DNA of 64,000 bases from Paraniabella hibiscisoli (lineage in GTDB: Bacteria > Bacteroidota > Bacteroidia > Chitinophagales > Chitinophagaceae), in NCBI RefSeq assembly GCF_022512515.1, contig NZ_JAKWBK010000001.1, positions 1,426,001-1,490,000 on the forward strand, read 5' to 3'. The notes under the pieces are model-generated. The model did no database searches and was not told the origin of the DNA. It worked only from the letters and a program-made list of their open reading frames with translations. Each line of letters starts with the position of its first letter. Positions within the stretch are counted from its first letter, which is position 1. A program made the position numbers and the translations under genes. Shown in pieces: positions 1-11,393 of the stretch.

Positions 1-1
1 A

Positions 2-118
2 GATACTACTAATAAAGATAAAGTACTGACAGTTAAAACGGAAGGAGTTACCCGTGATCAGGTATTGGATTTGATTAAAAAGGCAGGATTTAAAGCTGAG
101 CCATTGGTCCGGGAGTAA
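2..118 (+). CDS. C-terminal end of an HMA-domain (heavy-metal-associated) protein, 5' truncated
   Basis: The window opens inside a gene; 38 codons are readable before the stop. The visible residues (LTVKTEGVTRDQVLDLIKKA, then GFKAEPL) match the last helix and strand of a ferredoxin-like HMA fold, as in copper chaperones and CopZ-like proteins. The CxxC metal site would lie upstream and cannot be seen. It lies just before a DUF3347 protein and a multicopper oxidase, which fits a copper-handling cluster. The family is inferred from a short tail, so confidence is moderate. Confidence 0.55.
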   Translation, partial: DTTNKDKVLTVKTEGVTRDQVLDLIKKAGFKAEPLVRE

Positions 119-145
119 AATATTCAATAATAAAAATATAAAATT

Positions 146-588
146 ATGAAGAAGTTATTTTTTGCAACAGTAGTAATGTTATTGAGTTTTTCAGCATTTG
201 CCCAAAACACAAGCGCATTGTTGAATGATTATATCAAGGTAAAAGACGCCCTGGTAAATGGCGATGGTAAAACCGCAGCACAGGCTGTCAATGCATTACA
301 CCAGTCCTTAAAAAACGAAGGAAGCTTTGCACAAAAAGATGCATTACTGAAGGCAACCGATAAATTAAGTAAGGCTGGTACCATTGAAAAGCAGAGAGCA
401 GCATTTAATGATGTTTCCACAAATATGTGGCAATTGGTAAAAAAATCAGACAAAGTAGGTCATGCGATACACTACCAATACTGCCCGATGAAAAAGCATA
501 TTGGTTAAGCAAAGAAAAAGAGATTAAAAACCCTTATTATGGTACTGCTATGCTTAACTGCGGCAAAGTAGCTGAAACAAAAGAATAG
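146..588 (+). CDS. Secreted DUF3347-domain protein (copper-locus associated)
   Basis: Signal peptide MKKLFFATVVMLLSFSAFAQ is followed by a helical DUF3347-like domain (LLNDYIKVKDALVNGDGKTA) and the family's C-terminal cysteine motif YQYCPMKK. The frame breaks near 485-490: restoring one A in the A5 run of ATGAAAAAG continues the protein as AYWLSKEKEIKNPYYGTAML, NCGKVAETKE, to a TAG at 586-588. The conserved CPM and NCG cysteines suggest metal binding, as proposed for the DUF3347 proteins found beside Cu/Ag efflux systems. It probably belongs to the same transcription unit as the upstream HMA protein and downstream oxidase. Confidence 0.8.
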
Positions 589-639
589 CCGTAAACGAGG
601 CATCCTCATTCTCAGAATATATCACGTAGATCGTAAATT

Positions 640-2942
640 ATGTTTTTAAAAAAGTTATTATCGTTAGCATTGCTGGCAATCGGTATTTCTCAAATCGCTG
701 AAGCTCAAAAAGTAGTTCGCTACGATTTGTATGTAAAAGACAGCACGGTTAACTATGCCGGAAAGGAGAAAAGAGCCATAGCTGTAAACGGGCAAATACC
801 GATGCCCACCTTGGAGTTTACCGAGGGGGATACCGCAGAAATTGTGGTGCATAACCAGCTAAAAGAAGGCACTTCCCTGCATTGGCATGGCGTATTTCTG
901 CCTAATAAAGAAGATGGGGTGCCATTTCTTACACAAATGCCTGTTGCCCCGGGGAGCACGTACACGTACAGGTTCCCCATTATCCAGAACGGTACACATT
1001 GGTACCACTCTCATTCGGGTTTGCAGGAGCAAATAGGCATGTATGGCAGTTTTATTATGCATAAAAGAGCCGGAGATAAAACAGTTAGAAAAGGGATTGA
1101 TGATCTGCCTGCTGTTCCGGTTATAATCAGCGAATGGACCAACCTGAAACCTGAAAATGTGCATCGTATGCTACATAATGCAAGCGATTGGTTTGCTATA
1201 AAAAAGGCGCCACGCAAAGCTATGCTGAAGCTATTAGAAGCGGTCATTTTAAAACCAAGCTTACTAATGAGTGGAAGCGTATGCTGGCTATGGATGTGAG
1301 CGATGTATATTATAACAAAGTGTTGTTAAACGGGAAGAACGTAACCGAGCTAAAAAGTATTGATGGCAGGCCGCTCAAGGCAGGCGATAAAGTTCGCTTG
1401 CGTATATCGAACGGGGTGCCTCCTCCTACTTTTGGTTGCGCTACGCAGGCGGAAAAATGACCGTAGTGGCAAATGATGGAAACGATGTAGATCCCGTAGA
1501 GGTAGACCGGTTGATTATTGCGGTGTCGAAACGTATGACGTAGTGATTACTATTCCCGAAAATGGAAAAGCTTACGAATTTATGGCTACTACAGAAGACC
1601 GAACCCAGTCCACCAGTTATTTTATTGGCGATGGTGCAAAACAATTAGCAGGGGCTATGCCGCGCCTCAAGTATTTTGAGGGAATGAAGATGATGAACGA
1701 TATGATGAAGATGAATGGCGACCTGGACGATATGGGCATGAATATGAGCCTCAACCAGATGGATATGAACGTTGTAATGTATCCAGAGATAACGGGCCCG
1801 GAAAAGAAGAAAAATAAAGAGCCCGGATCCCATGATCAAATGGCCTCGATGAAGCAGGATACTGCTTTAGCGGGGCATCAAATGCAGGGCGATGAAAATA
1901 CCAGCCGTTATAATGCCAATGCGCTAAGCAAAATAGTAACACTCAACTATTCCATGCTTCAGTCGCCCAATACCACTTCGCTTCCGGCTGATGCACCGGT
2001 TAAAGAGCTAAAATTTACACTCAGCGGAAACATGAACCGCTATGTATGGAGCATGGATAACCGGGTGCTTTCAGAAAGCGATAAGATACCGGTAAAAAAG
2101 GAGAGGTATTGAGGATCACCATTTACAATAATTCCATGATGCGGCACCCGATGCACCTGCATGGCTTCGACTTCAGGGTGATCAACGGGAAGGGCGAGAA
2201 GTCGCCATTAAAAAATGTACTGGATATTATGCCGATGGAAACGGACACCATTGAGTTTTTGGCTAATGAAGAGGGAGACTGGTTTTTCCATTGTCATATA
2301 CTATATCATATGATGGCAGGCATGAACCGCGTTTTTGCAGTGGATGACTATAAAAACCCGCTCCTTCCCGATAAAGCAAAAGCCTATAAAATGCTGCAGC
2401 GCGAAAGCAATATGCCACACTTTATGATTCAGAACGATTTTGCTACCAATGGCAACGACGGTGAGCTGATGCTGATGAACGCTCGCTGGAGCCTGGGAAC
2501 AGAATGGCGTTTAGGATATAATAATATGCATGGTTACGAAGTGGAAACGCACCTGGGGCGCTATATAGGAAAAATGCAATGGCTGATGCCATTTATAGGA
2601 TTTGACTGGCGTTACCGGAAAATGGGAAAAGACGAGCATGAGAAAAACATCTTTGGGCAGGTAAATAAAAAGGACAATAGAGCTGCGGTAAGCCTGGGGG
2701 TGATGTACACCCTGCCTATGTTGGTAAATGTGCAGGCAGAAGTGTACCACGATGGTATATTCCGGTTATCGCTGATGCGCGAAGATATACCGGTTTCGAA
2801 AAGATTACGGGCCGGGTTTATGGTAAACTCCGACCTGGAGTATATGGCCGACCTGCGTTATATTATTACACGAAATATGGGTGTTCGTACCCACTACGAT
2901 AGCGATATGGGATTTGGAGCCGGAGTTTTGATCAATTATTAA
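640..2942 (+). CDS. CopA-like multicopper oxidase with C-terminal membrane-protein-like extension
   Basis: A reconstructed protein of about 767 residues. A Sec signal peptide precedes three cupredoxin domains. The copper ligands are visible: HWHG (about 880), WYHSHSG (about 1000), HPMHLHG (about 2150) and HCHILYHM (about 2293). A methionine-rich loop (1684-1775, MKMMNDMMKMNGDLDDMGMN) is typical of copper-tolerance oxidases. After the last ligand about 180 residues follow (about 2390-2942) with alternating strands resembling an outer-membrane CopB-like barrel, a fusion seen in Bacteroidota. Four breaks, near 1199, 1420, 1530 and 2101, are each repaired by one added base. Likely role: periplasmic Cu(I) oxidation and detoxification. 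Confidence 0.88.
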
Positions 2943-2964
2943 CCATCGCAAAAAGAAATCTTAG

Positions 2965-2995
2965 AGCCAGGTCCCCATTAGGCCTGGCTTTTTTA
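2965..2995 (+). terminator. Rho-independent terminator after the multicopper oxidase
   Basis: A 7-bp stem AGCCAGG/CCTGGCT (2965-2971 with 2983-2989) is followed by a T run. It sits between two convergent genes and may serve both strands. Confidence 0.85.
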
Positions 2996-3005
2996 ATATT
3001 GTTTT

Positions 3006-3896
3006 TCATTTTCCATACCTTTTCGATCCCGCTACACAAGCTATTACGCCAATTGTCACCAGCAATATACCCCAGCTTACCTGTTCCTGCAATATAAAAG
3101 CCGCCAGTGCCAGTCCGAAGAAGGGTTGCAATAATTGTAATTGACCTACCGATGCCGCGCCGCCCTGCGCGAGGCCTTTATACCAAAATACAAAGCCTAT
3201 GAACATGCTGAATAAAGACACATAGCCCAAGCTGATCCACGCACCGGCATCTATATTTTCAAAAGTCCGTGGCATGTAAATAAAGGATAATGGTGCCATA
3301 ACCGGCAGCGCAAGCAACAGCGCCCAGGAGATGACCTGCCAGCCGCCCAGGGTTTTGGAGAGTTTGGCGCCTTCGGCATAACCCAGTCCGCATACGATAA
3401 TAGCCGCCAGCATCAGCAAATCGCCTACCGGAGAAGCCGTAAGTCCCTGTGCAACAGCATAGCCAATAACCACCAAGCTGCCCATAATAGAAAACACCCA
3501 GAACAAAGGCTTAGGACGCTCACCCCCTCTCCATACACCAAAGAGTGCCGTGGCAAGAGGGAGTAGTCCTACAAAAACAATAGAATGAGCCGAGGTAATA
3601 TGTTGTAAAGCTAATGCGCTTAGTAACGGGTAGCCTAATACAACACCCAGCGCAACAATAAGCAACGGAATAACCTGCTTGCGGTTCGGCCGCTTTTCTT
3701 TAAAAATACTTAGCGCTGCCATAGCCAGCAGCCCTGCAATGGTAGCGCGCGAAAAAGTAAGGAACAAAGGACTAAAACCCAGTATCGCCAGTTTTGTGGC
3801 CGGCAAAGATCCGCTAAATAATAAAACACCAATAAAGCCATTGAGCCATCCATGGGTAGCCGCTTCTTTTGCCGGTGTAATGCTTATATCATTCAT
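3006..3896 (-). CDS. DMT-superfamily EamA-type membrane transporter
   Basis: A 296-residue protein with about ten hydrophobic segments arranged as two EamA repeats (about residues 18-140 and 155-290), the normal length for drug/metabolite exporters of the DMT superfamily. The frame is intact. Substrates cannot be read from sequence. It is transcribed divergently from a MocR-type regulator gene, a common pairing in which the regulator controls a metabolite exporter. Confidence 0.9.
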   Translation of the reverse strand: MNDISITPAKEAATHGWLNGFIGVLLFSGSLPATKLAILGFSPLFLTFSRATIAGLLAMAALSIFKEKRPNRKQVIPLLIVALGVVLGYPLLSALALQHITSAHSIVFVGLLPLATALFGVWRGGERPKPLFWVFSIMGSLVVIGYAVAQGLTASPVGDLLMLAAIIVCGLGYAEGAKLSKTLGGWQVISWALLLALPVMAPLSFIYMPRTFENIDAGAWISLGYVSLFSMFIGFVFWYKGLAQGGAASVGQLQLLQPFFGLALAAFILQEQVSWGILLVTIGVIACVAGSKRYGK

Positions 3897-3927
3897 GAAG
3901 TTGATTTAAAAAACAAAGCTCGGTAAA

Positions 3928-3975
3928 GGACACAGATAAACACAGTCACAGTTTTTGTTATTTTGACGGACACAG
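3928..3975. promoter_or_regulatory. Repeated GGACACAG boxes between EamA and MocR genes
   Basis: GGACACAG occurs at 3928-3935 and again at 3968-3975, exactly 40 bp apart. A related AAACACAG lies at 3938-3945, 10 bp after the first. Direct repeats spaced by whole helical turns in the divergent promoter region are typical of MocR-family operators, so this is a candidate autoregulatory and transporter-control site. Confidence 0.45.
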
Positions 3976-3988
3976 TTAGCTTTGCAGG

Positions 3989-5398
3989 GTGAAGAAAGAA
4001 TTTTTATATAACGAAATAGCAGGTAACATTGCCCACCAGATCCGGAACGGTGTTTAAAAACCGGCGACCGCCTGCCGTCGGTGAGGATGTTAAGCACGCA
4101 ACATGGAATAGGCGTTAATACTGCCAAAAGAATATTCCTCGAACTGGAGGCGCAATCCCTGATAGAGTCTAAACCAAAGTCGGGATATTTCGTAAGCATG
4201 CCGGGTTATATGAAGCTGCCGTTACCCGAAGCCAGCAGGCCTTTGGCTATCGCAAAAACGCAGAACCCGATCAGCTCATTAATAGTGTTTATTCTAATAT
4301 AGCTCATAAAGAACTTACGCTTTTTTCTATTGGTGTACCCTCGGGTGATTTGCTGCCACTGGCCAAGCTAAAAAAGGAAATTGTTGCAGCTACCCGTGAG
4401 CTCAAAGATGGGGGCACCGAGTACGAGCCTTTACAAGGCAACGAGAAGTTAAGAAGAATGATCGCCGCCCGCTCGCTCAACTGGGGCGGACGTTTAAAAC
4501 AAAACGACATTATCACCACCAATGGCTGTATGAATGCGCTGGCCCTGTGCCTCATGGCGGTAGCTAAACCCGGCGATACCCTGGCATTGGAAAGTCCTTG
4601 TTATCCCGGCATTTTGCAACTGGCTGTTAGTTTTGGTTTAAAGGTTTTGGAGCTACCTACACATCCGGTTACGGGAATAGATATGGATGCTTTTAAAAAG
4701 CTGCTGGCTAAAATAGATCTATGCCTTCTGGTTCCCAACTTCAATACGCCTCTGGGTTATTGTATGCCCGATGCGCATAAGAAAGAAGTGGTATCCATTT
4801 TAGCGCAACACAATATTCCATTGATTGAGGACGATACCTATGGCGATCTGCATTTTGGCGCGGAGCGACCTAAATGTTGTAAGTCTTTTGATAAAGAAGG
4901 TAATGTATTATGGTGTGGTGCTGTTTCCAAAACATTGGCTCCAGGTTACCGGGTGGGGTGGGTTGCTCCGGGAAAATATAAAGAGCAGATATTGAGAATG
5001 AAGTTTATTCAATCTTTATCTGCTACTACTATTATTCATGAGGCGGTTGGTAATTTTTTGCTTACCGGCAGGTACGACAACCATCTTCGCCAGCTTCGTA
5101 GAACTTTGCAGGATAATTATAACCAGTTTGCACAGATTATCGCTAATTGTTTTCCTCAGGGCACTAAAATCAGCCAGCCTCAGGGTGGCCTTGCTTTATG
5201 GGTGGAGTTTCCAAAGCAAATAGACACAGCTGAATATACAACGATGCCTTGAAAAAGCGCATCAGCATTGCGCCGGGAAGAATATTTACATTACAAAACC
5301 AGTTTCAAAACTGTATCCGGCTTTGTATCGGCCTCCCCTGGACGGATAGCCTGGGAACCAAATTGCAGCAGTTGGGCAAGCTGGCCTGTAACTTATAG
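3989..5398 (+). CDS. MocR/PdxR-type regulator: GntR winged helix fused to class I aminotransferase domain
   Basis: GTG start at 3989 gives KKEFLYNEIAGNIAHQIRNG and then the GntR helix-turn-helix (LPSVRMLSTQHGIGVNTAKR). After a linker comes a fold-type I aminotransferase domain with the PLP lysine in GAVSKTLAPGYRVGW (about 4918) and the aspartate in LIEDDTYGD (about 4823). About 470 residues in total, normal for MocR. Breaks near 4046, 4268 and 5233 are each repaired by one added base; the last restores a C-terminus ending QQLGKLACNL. Divergent from the EamA gene, its probable target. The effector is unknown. Confidence 0.88.
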
Positions 5399-5527
5399 AA
5401 GCTTGTAGCAGCCCCGTAGCCGGGATTCATGTCCTCACGAATCAGGAAGCAGGTATCCTTCTCTTTTCAAAACATGCTACAATGCGTATATTTAACATTA
5501 TTCTGAATATACTTAAGTCTATATCAA

Positions 5528-5881
5528 ATGGATCATTCACAAAGAATATACAAATTGATCTTTGCAGGTGTGTACCCCATGTACATTCAAAAAGCAGAAA
5601 AGAAAGGCCGTACCAAAGAAGAGGTAGATGAGATCATCTTCTGGCTTACCGGCTACAATGCCAAAACCCTGCAGCAACAAATTGATAAAAAATCAACCTT
5701 CGAAGCCTTTTTCAACGAAGCGCCACAGGTCAATCCTAATGCATCCAAAATAACCGGTGTTATTTGTGGTTACCGGGTAGAAGAGCTCGAAGATCCTATT
5801 GTTCAAAAAGCCCGCTACCTGGATAAATTAATTGATGAGCTCGCCAAAGGCAGGAAGATGGAGAAGATACTGAGACAATAA
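5528..5881 (+). CDS. DUF2200 family protein
   Basis: An intact 117-residue cytoplasmic protein. The motifs [20 protein letters not shown] and [14 protein letters not shown] are characteristic of DUF2200, a widespread small family of unknown function, and the length is normal for it. It follows the MocR gene after about 130 bases and looks monocistronic. Confidence 0.85.
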   Translation: MDHSQRIYKLIFAGVYPMYIQKAEKKGRTKEEVDEIIFWLTGYNAKTLQQQIDKKSTFEAFFNEAPQVNPNASKITGVICGYRVEELEDPIVQKARYLDKLIDELAKGRKMEKILRQ

Positions 5882-6177
5882 ACGCTGATATGGCCTGTCG
5901 ATAACACTAAACCGTACCGGATACGCTTCAACCGGAAATTTATAAAAACTCCTGTTAACAGCATTCAACCAACAACAATCACATTCTTAATGTAATACAG
6001 CGATACTGGGTAATTTTTTCCCAAACTGCATAATTAAAGAAGAGGAGATGGCTAACCAAATTACCCCTAATCCTATGGGTTTATAAAAAGTAACTGCGCA
6101 ATCGATAGCACAGAAATTAGGCTGGTTTAACGGACAGTTGTATTAGGAATTAATATAACTTCAAAATAAATCAGCGC
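5882..6177. other. Intergenic region upstream of the ECF sigma factor
   Basis: About 300 bases, AT-rich. I see no ORF, strong hairpin or clear -33/-7 promoter. It presumably holds the sigma factor promoter. Confidence 0.4.
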
Positions 6178-6745
6178 TTGAATATGGATAAAGCTCAGCT
6201 TTTATACTTGCAGAATCGTGTAGCATATGCCCGTGACCAGGCTGCCTATAAGAAGCTGTACCTGTATTTCCATCCTTCTATTTATAAGCTGGCGGCTATT
6301 ATCGTTCACCAAAAATCTTTGATCGAAGAAATTGTTTCTGATGTAATGATTCGCATTTGGACCATGGAAAACAGGCTGGCGTATATTGAGCATCTAAAAT
6401 CCTACTTGCTGGTAGCCACAAGAAATACGGCGCTTACCTATCTTAAAAAGTATAAAGAAGAGAATCATCTTGAAATAGAAGAAACATGTGAGACACCTGT
6501 AGGGGCGAAATGCCCGATCAGCAGGTAATAGCCACAGAGCTTTCACAGATTATAGAAGCTGCAGTAGCTGCGCTTCCTCCTAAAAGCCAGATGGTTTACC
6601 GGCTTATTAAAGAGGAGGGACTTTCTTACAAAGAAGCATGCACCATCCTGGAGATATCGCAGAAAACCCTGGAAGCCCATATGTCTGCTGCTTTAAAAAA
6701 GCTCCGGCATACACTGGATGGCTATCTGCTGAAAAAAATTACTGA
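6178..6745 (+). CDS. ECF-type RNA polymerase sigma-70 factor (FecI-like)
   Basis: Sigma region 2 (YKKLYLYFHPSIYKLAAIIV then EEIVSDVMIRIW) is followed by region 4 (LPPKSQMVYRLIKEEGLSYK, EACTILEISQKTLEAHMSAA). About 188 residues. A break near 6503 is repaired by one added G; near 6733 one added A in the A7 run gives the usual short end LKKNY-stop at 6743-6745. It sits directly before FecR and a SusC with an STN domain, the arrangement in which substrate at the outer membrane receptor releases the sigma factor. It probably transcribes the SusC/SusD operon. Confidence 0.9.
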
Positions 6746-6802
6746 CCGCACTAAGGGTAAATGTTATTTCTGTAGTCTTATAGAAATATACAGGAAAGGA
6801 AA

Positions 6803-7841
6803 ATGCAGGAGGAGCGCTTTTTTATATTGTTTACCAGGAAATTGTCGGGCAGTGCCTCCGCGGCTGAGCTGGAAGAGCTGGAGGGCATTTTGGGCCAGCG
6901 TCCTGAGTTACGCTTCTTTTTGACGAACTCATAAAGCCTGCATCTCAAAATGATAAGGACCAGGAGCGTGCAGAGATGTCTTACACATCTGACGTAATGA
7001 ACATGCAGTTGCGCGGCTTGTGGGATAAAAATGCCTACCAACCGGGCAGGCCTGAAGCTAATAAAAAGCCAGTAAAAAAATATCTCATCCCCTGGCTGCG
7101 GTCCTGGTTATAGCTGCCGGAATTGGCTTTACCCTGCTAAAACAAAAGCATGCTGATATACCTACCAGCAACGAAACGGCAACAACCAGGCGCTCAAAAT
7201 CAACAGTAAAGCTGCCGGATGGCACTATTGTAATGCTCAATGCCAATAGCAGCTTAAAATACGACGAGCATTTTAAAACCGACAAGCGGGAGGTAACGCT
7301 CCAGGGAGAAGCGTATTTTGATGTAGCCCATGATTCAGGACGGCCCTTCATTATTCATACCCCCACTGCCGATATAAAAGTATTGGGAACTGTTTTTAAT
7401 GTACGATCATTAAAAAATGGATATTTCGAAACAGCGCTCATCAAAGGAAAAATATCCGTTTTTCTAAAAAACCAGGCCGAAGGAAACTTTGTGCTTAGCC
7501 CCGGACAAAAATTAATGGTGCAAAACAGGGCAGATAAACCGGGGACGCGGGGCAAGGCCAGTGTGGTAAAAATTGATTCGATTACCGTGGTAGATAGCCT
7601 GATTGCAGAAACCTCCTGGACGCGTGATCAGTTAGTTTTTGCAGATAAACCGCTGGTTGAAATAGCCGCCGAACTGGAAAATATTTTTGATGTAAAAATT
7701 ATATTCCGATCTGATAAATACAAGCAGATACGCTATAACGGTTCTTATAATGATGCGGATCTGGACGAAATATTGGAGATCATTAACATGTCTAAACCCA
7801 TAAGGTATCACCGGGAAAAAGATACAGTTTTCATAGAGTAG
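6803..7841 (+). CDS. FecR-family anti-sigma factor
   Basis: A short cytoplasmic N-terminal region (MQEERFFILFTRKLSGSASA) binds the sigma factor in this family. A single transmembrane segment (about 7095-7135, LIPLAAVLVIAAGIGFTLL after repair) and the periplasmic FecR domain (KSTVKLPDGTIVMLNANSSL, EVTLQGEAYFDVAHD) and secretin-like C-terminal domain (ELENIFDVKIIFRSD) follow. Breaks near 6924 and 7100 are each repaired by one added base. It transmits the signal from the SusC STN domain to the upstream ECF sigma factor. Confidence 0.9.
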
Positions 7842-7915
7842 TTCATTAAACCAAAAACTTTTAAACGAAATAGTATGAGTAAAAAATAAACGAAGAAAAA
7901 AGTCATTTTAAAAAA

Positions 7916-7937
7916 GGAGAATGCTAGCACATTCTCC
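7916..7937. other. Perfect 8-bp hairpin between fecR-like gene and susC-like gene
   Basis: GGAGAATG (7916-7923) pairs with CATTCTCC (7930-7937) around a 6-base loop. No T run follows on the plus strand, so it may be an attenuator or an mRNA-stability element and not a terminator. Confidence 0.5.
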
Positions 7938-8000
7938 TAAGTAATTGTCCACTAAAGCGTCAACTTCAGTGGTCTTGATTCATTAACTCAAAACAAATAT

Positions 8001-11000
8001 ATGCAAAATTGCACTTGCTATAAAGCGAGGGCTGTACGCCTGTGCTTTAGGAAAATCTTCTTTTTCATGAAATTATCTCTTCTGTTTCTCGGCCTGGCAC
8101 TGCAGGTTTCTGCTACCAACTATGGGCAAACTATCAGCCTTAGTGAAGAGCAGGTATCATTAAACGAGATATTTAAAAAAATTGAAAAAAATCTCCTTAC
8201 CGCTTTTATTTTTCCAGCGATGTATTGCCTCAAAAACATTTTACCTCTGTTTACGCAAACAAGGCCAGCCTGGAAGATGTAATGAACAAAATATTAACCG
8301 GGGTAAATCTTTCCTGGAAGTTGCTTTCGGGTAATAGGGTGGTTATTGCTGAAAAGCTGCCTTTGCTGGCACAGGATGCTACGGTAAGAACCATTACCGG
8401 GTTGGTAACAGACAATACCGGGGCGCCTTTAGAAAACGTATCAGTTGTAATCAAAGGAACAAGTGCAGGCGTGGTAACATCCGCAACGGGCAGATTTTCT
8501 ATTAATGCGAACGAAGGTGATGTGCTGGTGTTTTCACGCATTGGATACCAGGAGCAGGAGATAACAGTTGGTGCACAGGATACCATAGAGCTTGTGTTGC
8601 AGGCAGCCCAGGGCAGTTTAACAGAAGTTATAGTGGTAGGCTATGGTGTGCAGAAGAAGGGAAGCTTAACCGGCGCATTGCAAACGGTAACCGGAAACCA
8701 GTTGAGAGATATTACCACTCCTTCGGTGGAGAATATGTTGAATGGTAAGGTGTCGGGCGCATTTGTGGCACCAGGCTCCGGCCGCCCGGGATCAAGAGGC
8801 GCAGTGGTTATCAGAGGCCAGGCCACTTTAAGCGGCACTACTAGTCCTTTGTGGGTTATTGATGGGGTAATTGTAGGATCAGGCGCAGGCGATTTGAATC
8901 CGGATGATATTGAAACCATGACCATTCTTAAAGATGCCGCGTCTACTGCCATTTATGGATCGCAGGGTGCCAACGGCGTAGTTGTAGTAACAACAAAAAA
9001 GCAAGGGCCGGCAAAACAAGTGTAAGCTATTCAACCCGCATGGGTGTAAGCACGCTCACCAACGGTAACCTGAAAATGATGAACGGATCGGAACTGTACG
9101 ACTATTATGCGTCATTTGCCAATGCAGGCACCATATCTTTCCCACGCTGGAATGCTAATTTACGCAACAGTAATTTTGATTGGTGGGATTTGGCCGTACA
9201 AAACGGGTTCACTCAAAACCACAACGTTTCCATTGCCAGCGGAACGGAGAAACTACAGTCTTACCTCTCTGTTGGCTACTACGATGAAAAAGGAGCGGTA
9301 AAAGGCTACGATTATACACGCTATAATGCGCGGCTTACACAGGTGTATAAACCATTTAAATGGCTACAGGTGAAACCTGCCGTTGTAGGCTCTTACCGGC
9401 ATGTAAAAAACCGCGAGTATTCCACCACAGCAATGTACTCCAACTTTCCCTGGGATAGCCCATACGATTCTGCGGGCAACCTGGTGGGACATCGTTCCAG
9501 TCGCTGGGTAAATAGTGCCGGAACCAATTACCTATATGATTTGCAGTGGGATCATTCCGAAAATAAAAACTACGAATTAATGGGTAACCTCGACTTTGAG
9601 GCAAAGCTTACCAACTGGCTTACTTTTTCTTCCGTAAACAGTTACCGGTACAATACTTATTCAGCAAGTGGCTATAGCGATCCCCGCTCCAACTCCGCTT
9701 TAAATGTAAAAGGACGCTTAACAGATTATAGAGACGAATATGCAAGACGTTATACCAACCAGATGTTCACGGTGAACAAAACCTGGGACAGGCATGTTTT
9801 GTATGCTGTTGCCGGTTACGAATTTAACGACTACTATGCCAAAACGCTCGACGTTTACGGTACCGGCTTTATCCCCGGGTTTGAGGTACTGGATGTAGTG
9901 GCGAAGCCTGAGCGTACAAAAGGAAATATTAACGAATGGGCCGTTCAATCTTACTTGTCTAAAGCAAACTACACCTACGATAACAGGTACCTGTTGGAAG
10001 CTTCTTTGCGCAGGGACGGCGCTTCTAACTTTGGAGACAATGCCAAGTATGGCAACTTCTTTTCGCTTAGTGCGGGCTGGAACATTAATAAAGAACGCTG
10101 GTTTAATGCCGACTGGGTAAATATTTTAAAACTGCGTGCTTCTTACGGTTCTGCAGGTAACCGACCCAATACCCTGTATCCGCAATACAGTCTTTATTCT
10201 GTATCAACAGCCGCCAGCTATAACGAAGATCCGGGTGCGCTGATTAGCCAGATCGGCAATAAAGACCTTACCTGGGAGCGAACCTATACTACTGGTGTAG
10301 GTGTAGATGCGGCTTTTTCAGCAACCGGTTAAGATTAACGCTGGACTATTATAATAAAAACACCGATAACATTTTGTACATGGTTCCCATAAGCGGGTTA
10401 ACCGGTGTAACCAGCATTTGGAGAAATATAGGCGAAATGAATAACAAAGGGATCGAGGTATCCCTGGGAGGAGATATCGTTCGTAACGAAGACTGGTTAT
10501 GGAGCCTCGATGTTAACCTGGGTTATAATACCAATAAGCTCACCAAACTATATCCTACAAAGAATGCAGATGGCACTTATTCGGTAAAACCTGTAATCAT
10601 CGGAGACGGTTTGGGCATAGCAGGCTCTGCACAACGTGTATTAGAACCGGGCCGCCCGGTTGATACCTATTACCTGAAAGAGTGGGCGGGAGTAAACCCG
10701 GAGAATGGTTCGCCATTATGGTATAAAGTGCAGCGCGATGCCAATGGCAACGAAACAGCACGGGATACTACTTCAAGGTATGCACAGGCTACATTTGAAA
10801 AACTCTACAGGGCATCTCCTACTTTCTTCGGTGGATTTTCTACTGCACTGCAATACAAACAATTTGATATGAGCGCAGTATTTGGTTATGCCGTAGGCGG
10901 TAAAATTTATAACTATTCAAGGCAGGAGTATGACTCTGATGGTACTTATACCGATCGTAACCAGATGAAGCTGATGCCCGAATGGAGCCGTTGGCAGAAA

Positions 11001-11318
11001 CCGGGCGACATAGCGACACACCCGGTAGCCAGGTACAATAATACCCAGCAAGGCAACCAAATGTCTTCGCGTTATCTCGAAGACAGGGATTTCCTGCGGC
11101 TGCGCTCACTTACGGTTGGTTACAATGTAAAGCTTAGCCGGTTTAAAGTAAATAACCTGCGTGTGTTCTTTGCCGGTGAAAACCTGTTTGTTATTACCAA
11201 TTATTCAGGAGTAGACCCTGAGATACCGGCCAACGACGGCGCTGTTTTAAGCTCTACCGGTCCATCGGTATACCCTGCCACCCGCAGGTATATGTTTGGA
11301 TTAAATGTGTCATTCTAA
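8001..11318 (+). CDS. SusC/RagA-family TonB-dependent receptor with N-terminal STN signalling domain
   Basis: Signal segment (FMKLSLLFLGLALQVSA), then an STN domain (ISLSEEQVSLNEIFKKIEKN), a carboxypeptidase-like repeat (ITGLVTDNTGAPLENVSVVI), the SusC TonB box region (VIVVGYGVQKKGSLTGAL), plug and barrel ending LNVSF. About 1,100 residues. Breaks near 8193, 9000 and 10331 are each repaired by one added base in a homopolymer. The STN domain marks it as the receptor sensed by the upstream FecR/ECF pair. It works with the downstream SusD in importing a glycan or other large ligand; no enzyme gene is linked, so the substrate is unknown. Confidence 0.92.
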
Positions 11319-11393
11319 ACATATACAGCAGCAATCTTTATCAATGCTATTGCTAAAAATGATAGCGGTCGAAAACAATAAACATTTATACGA

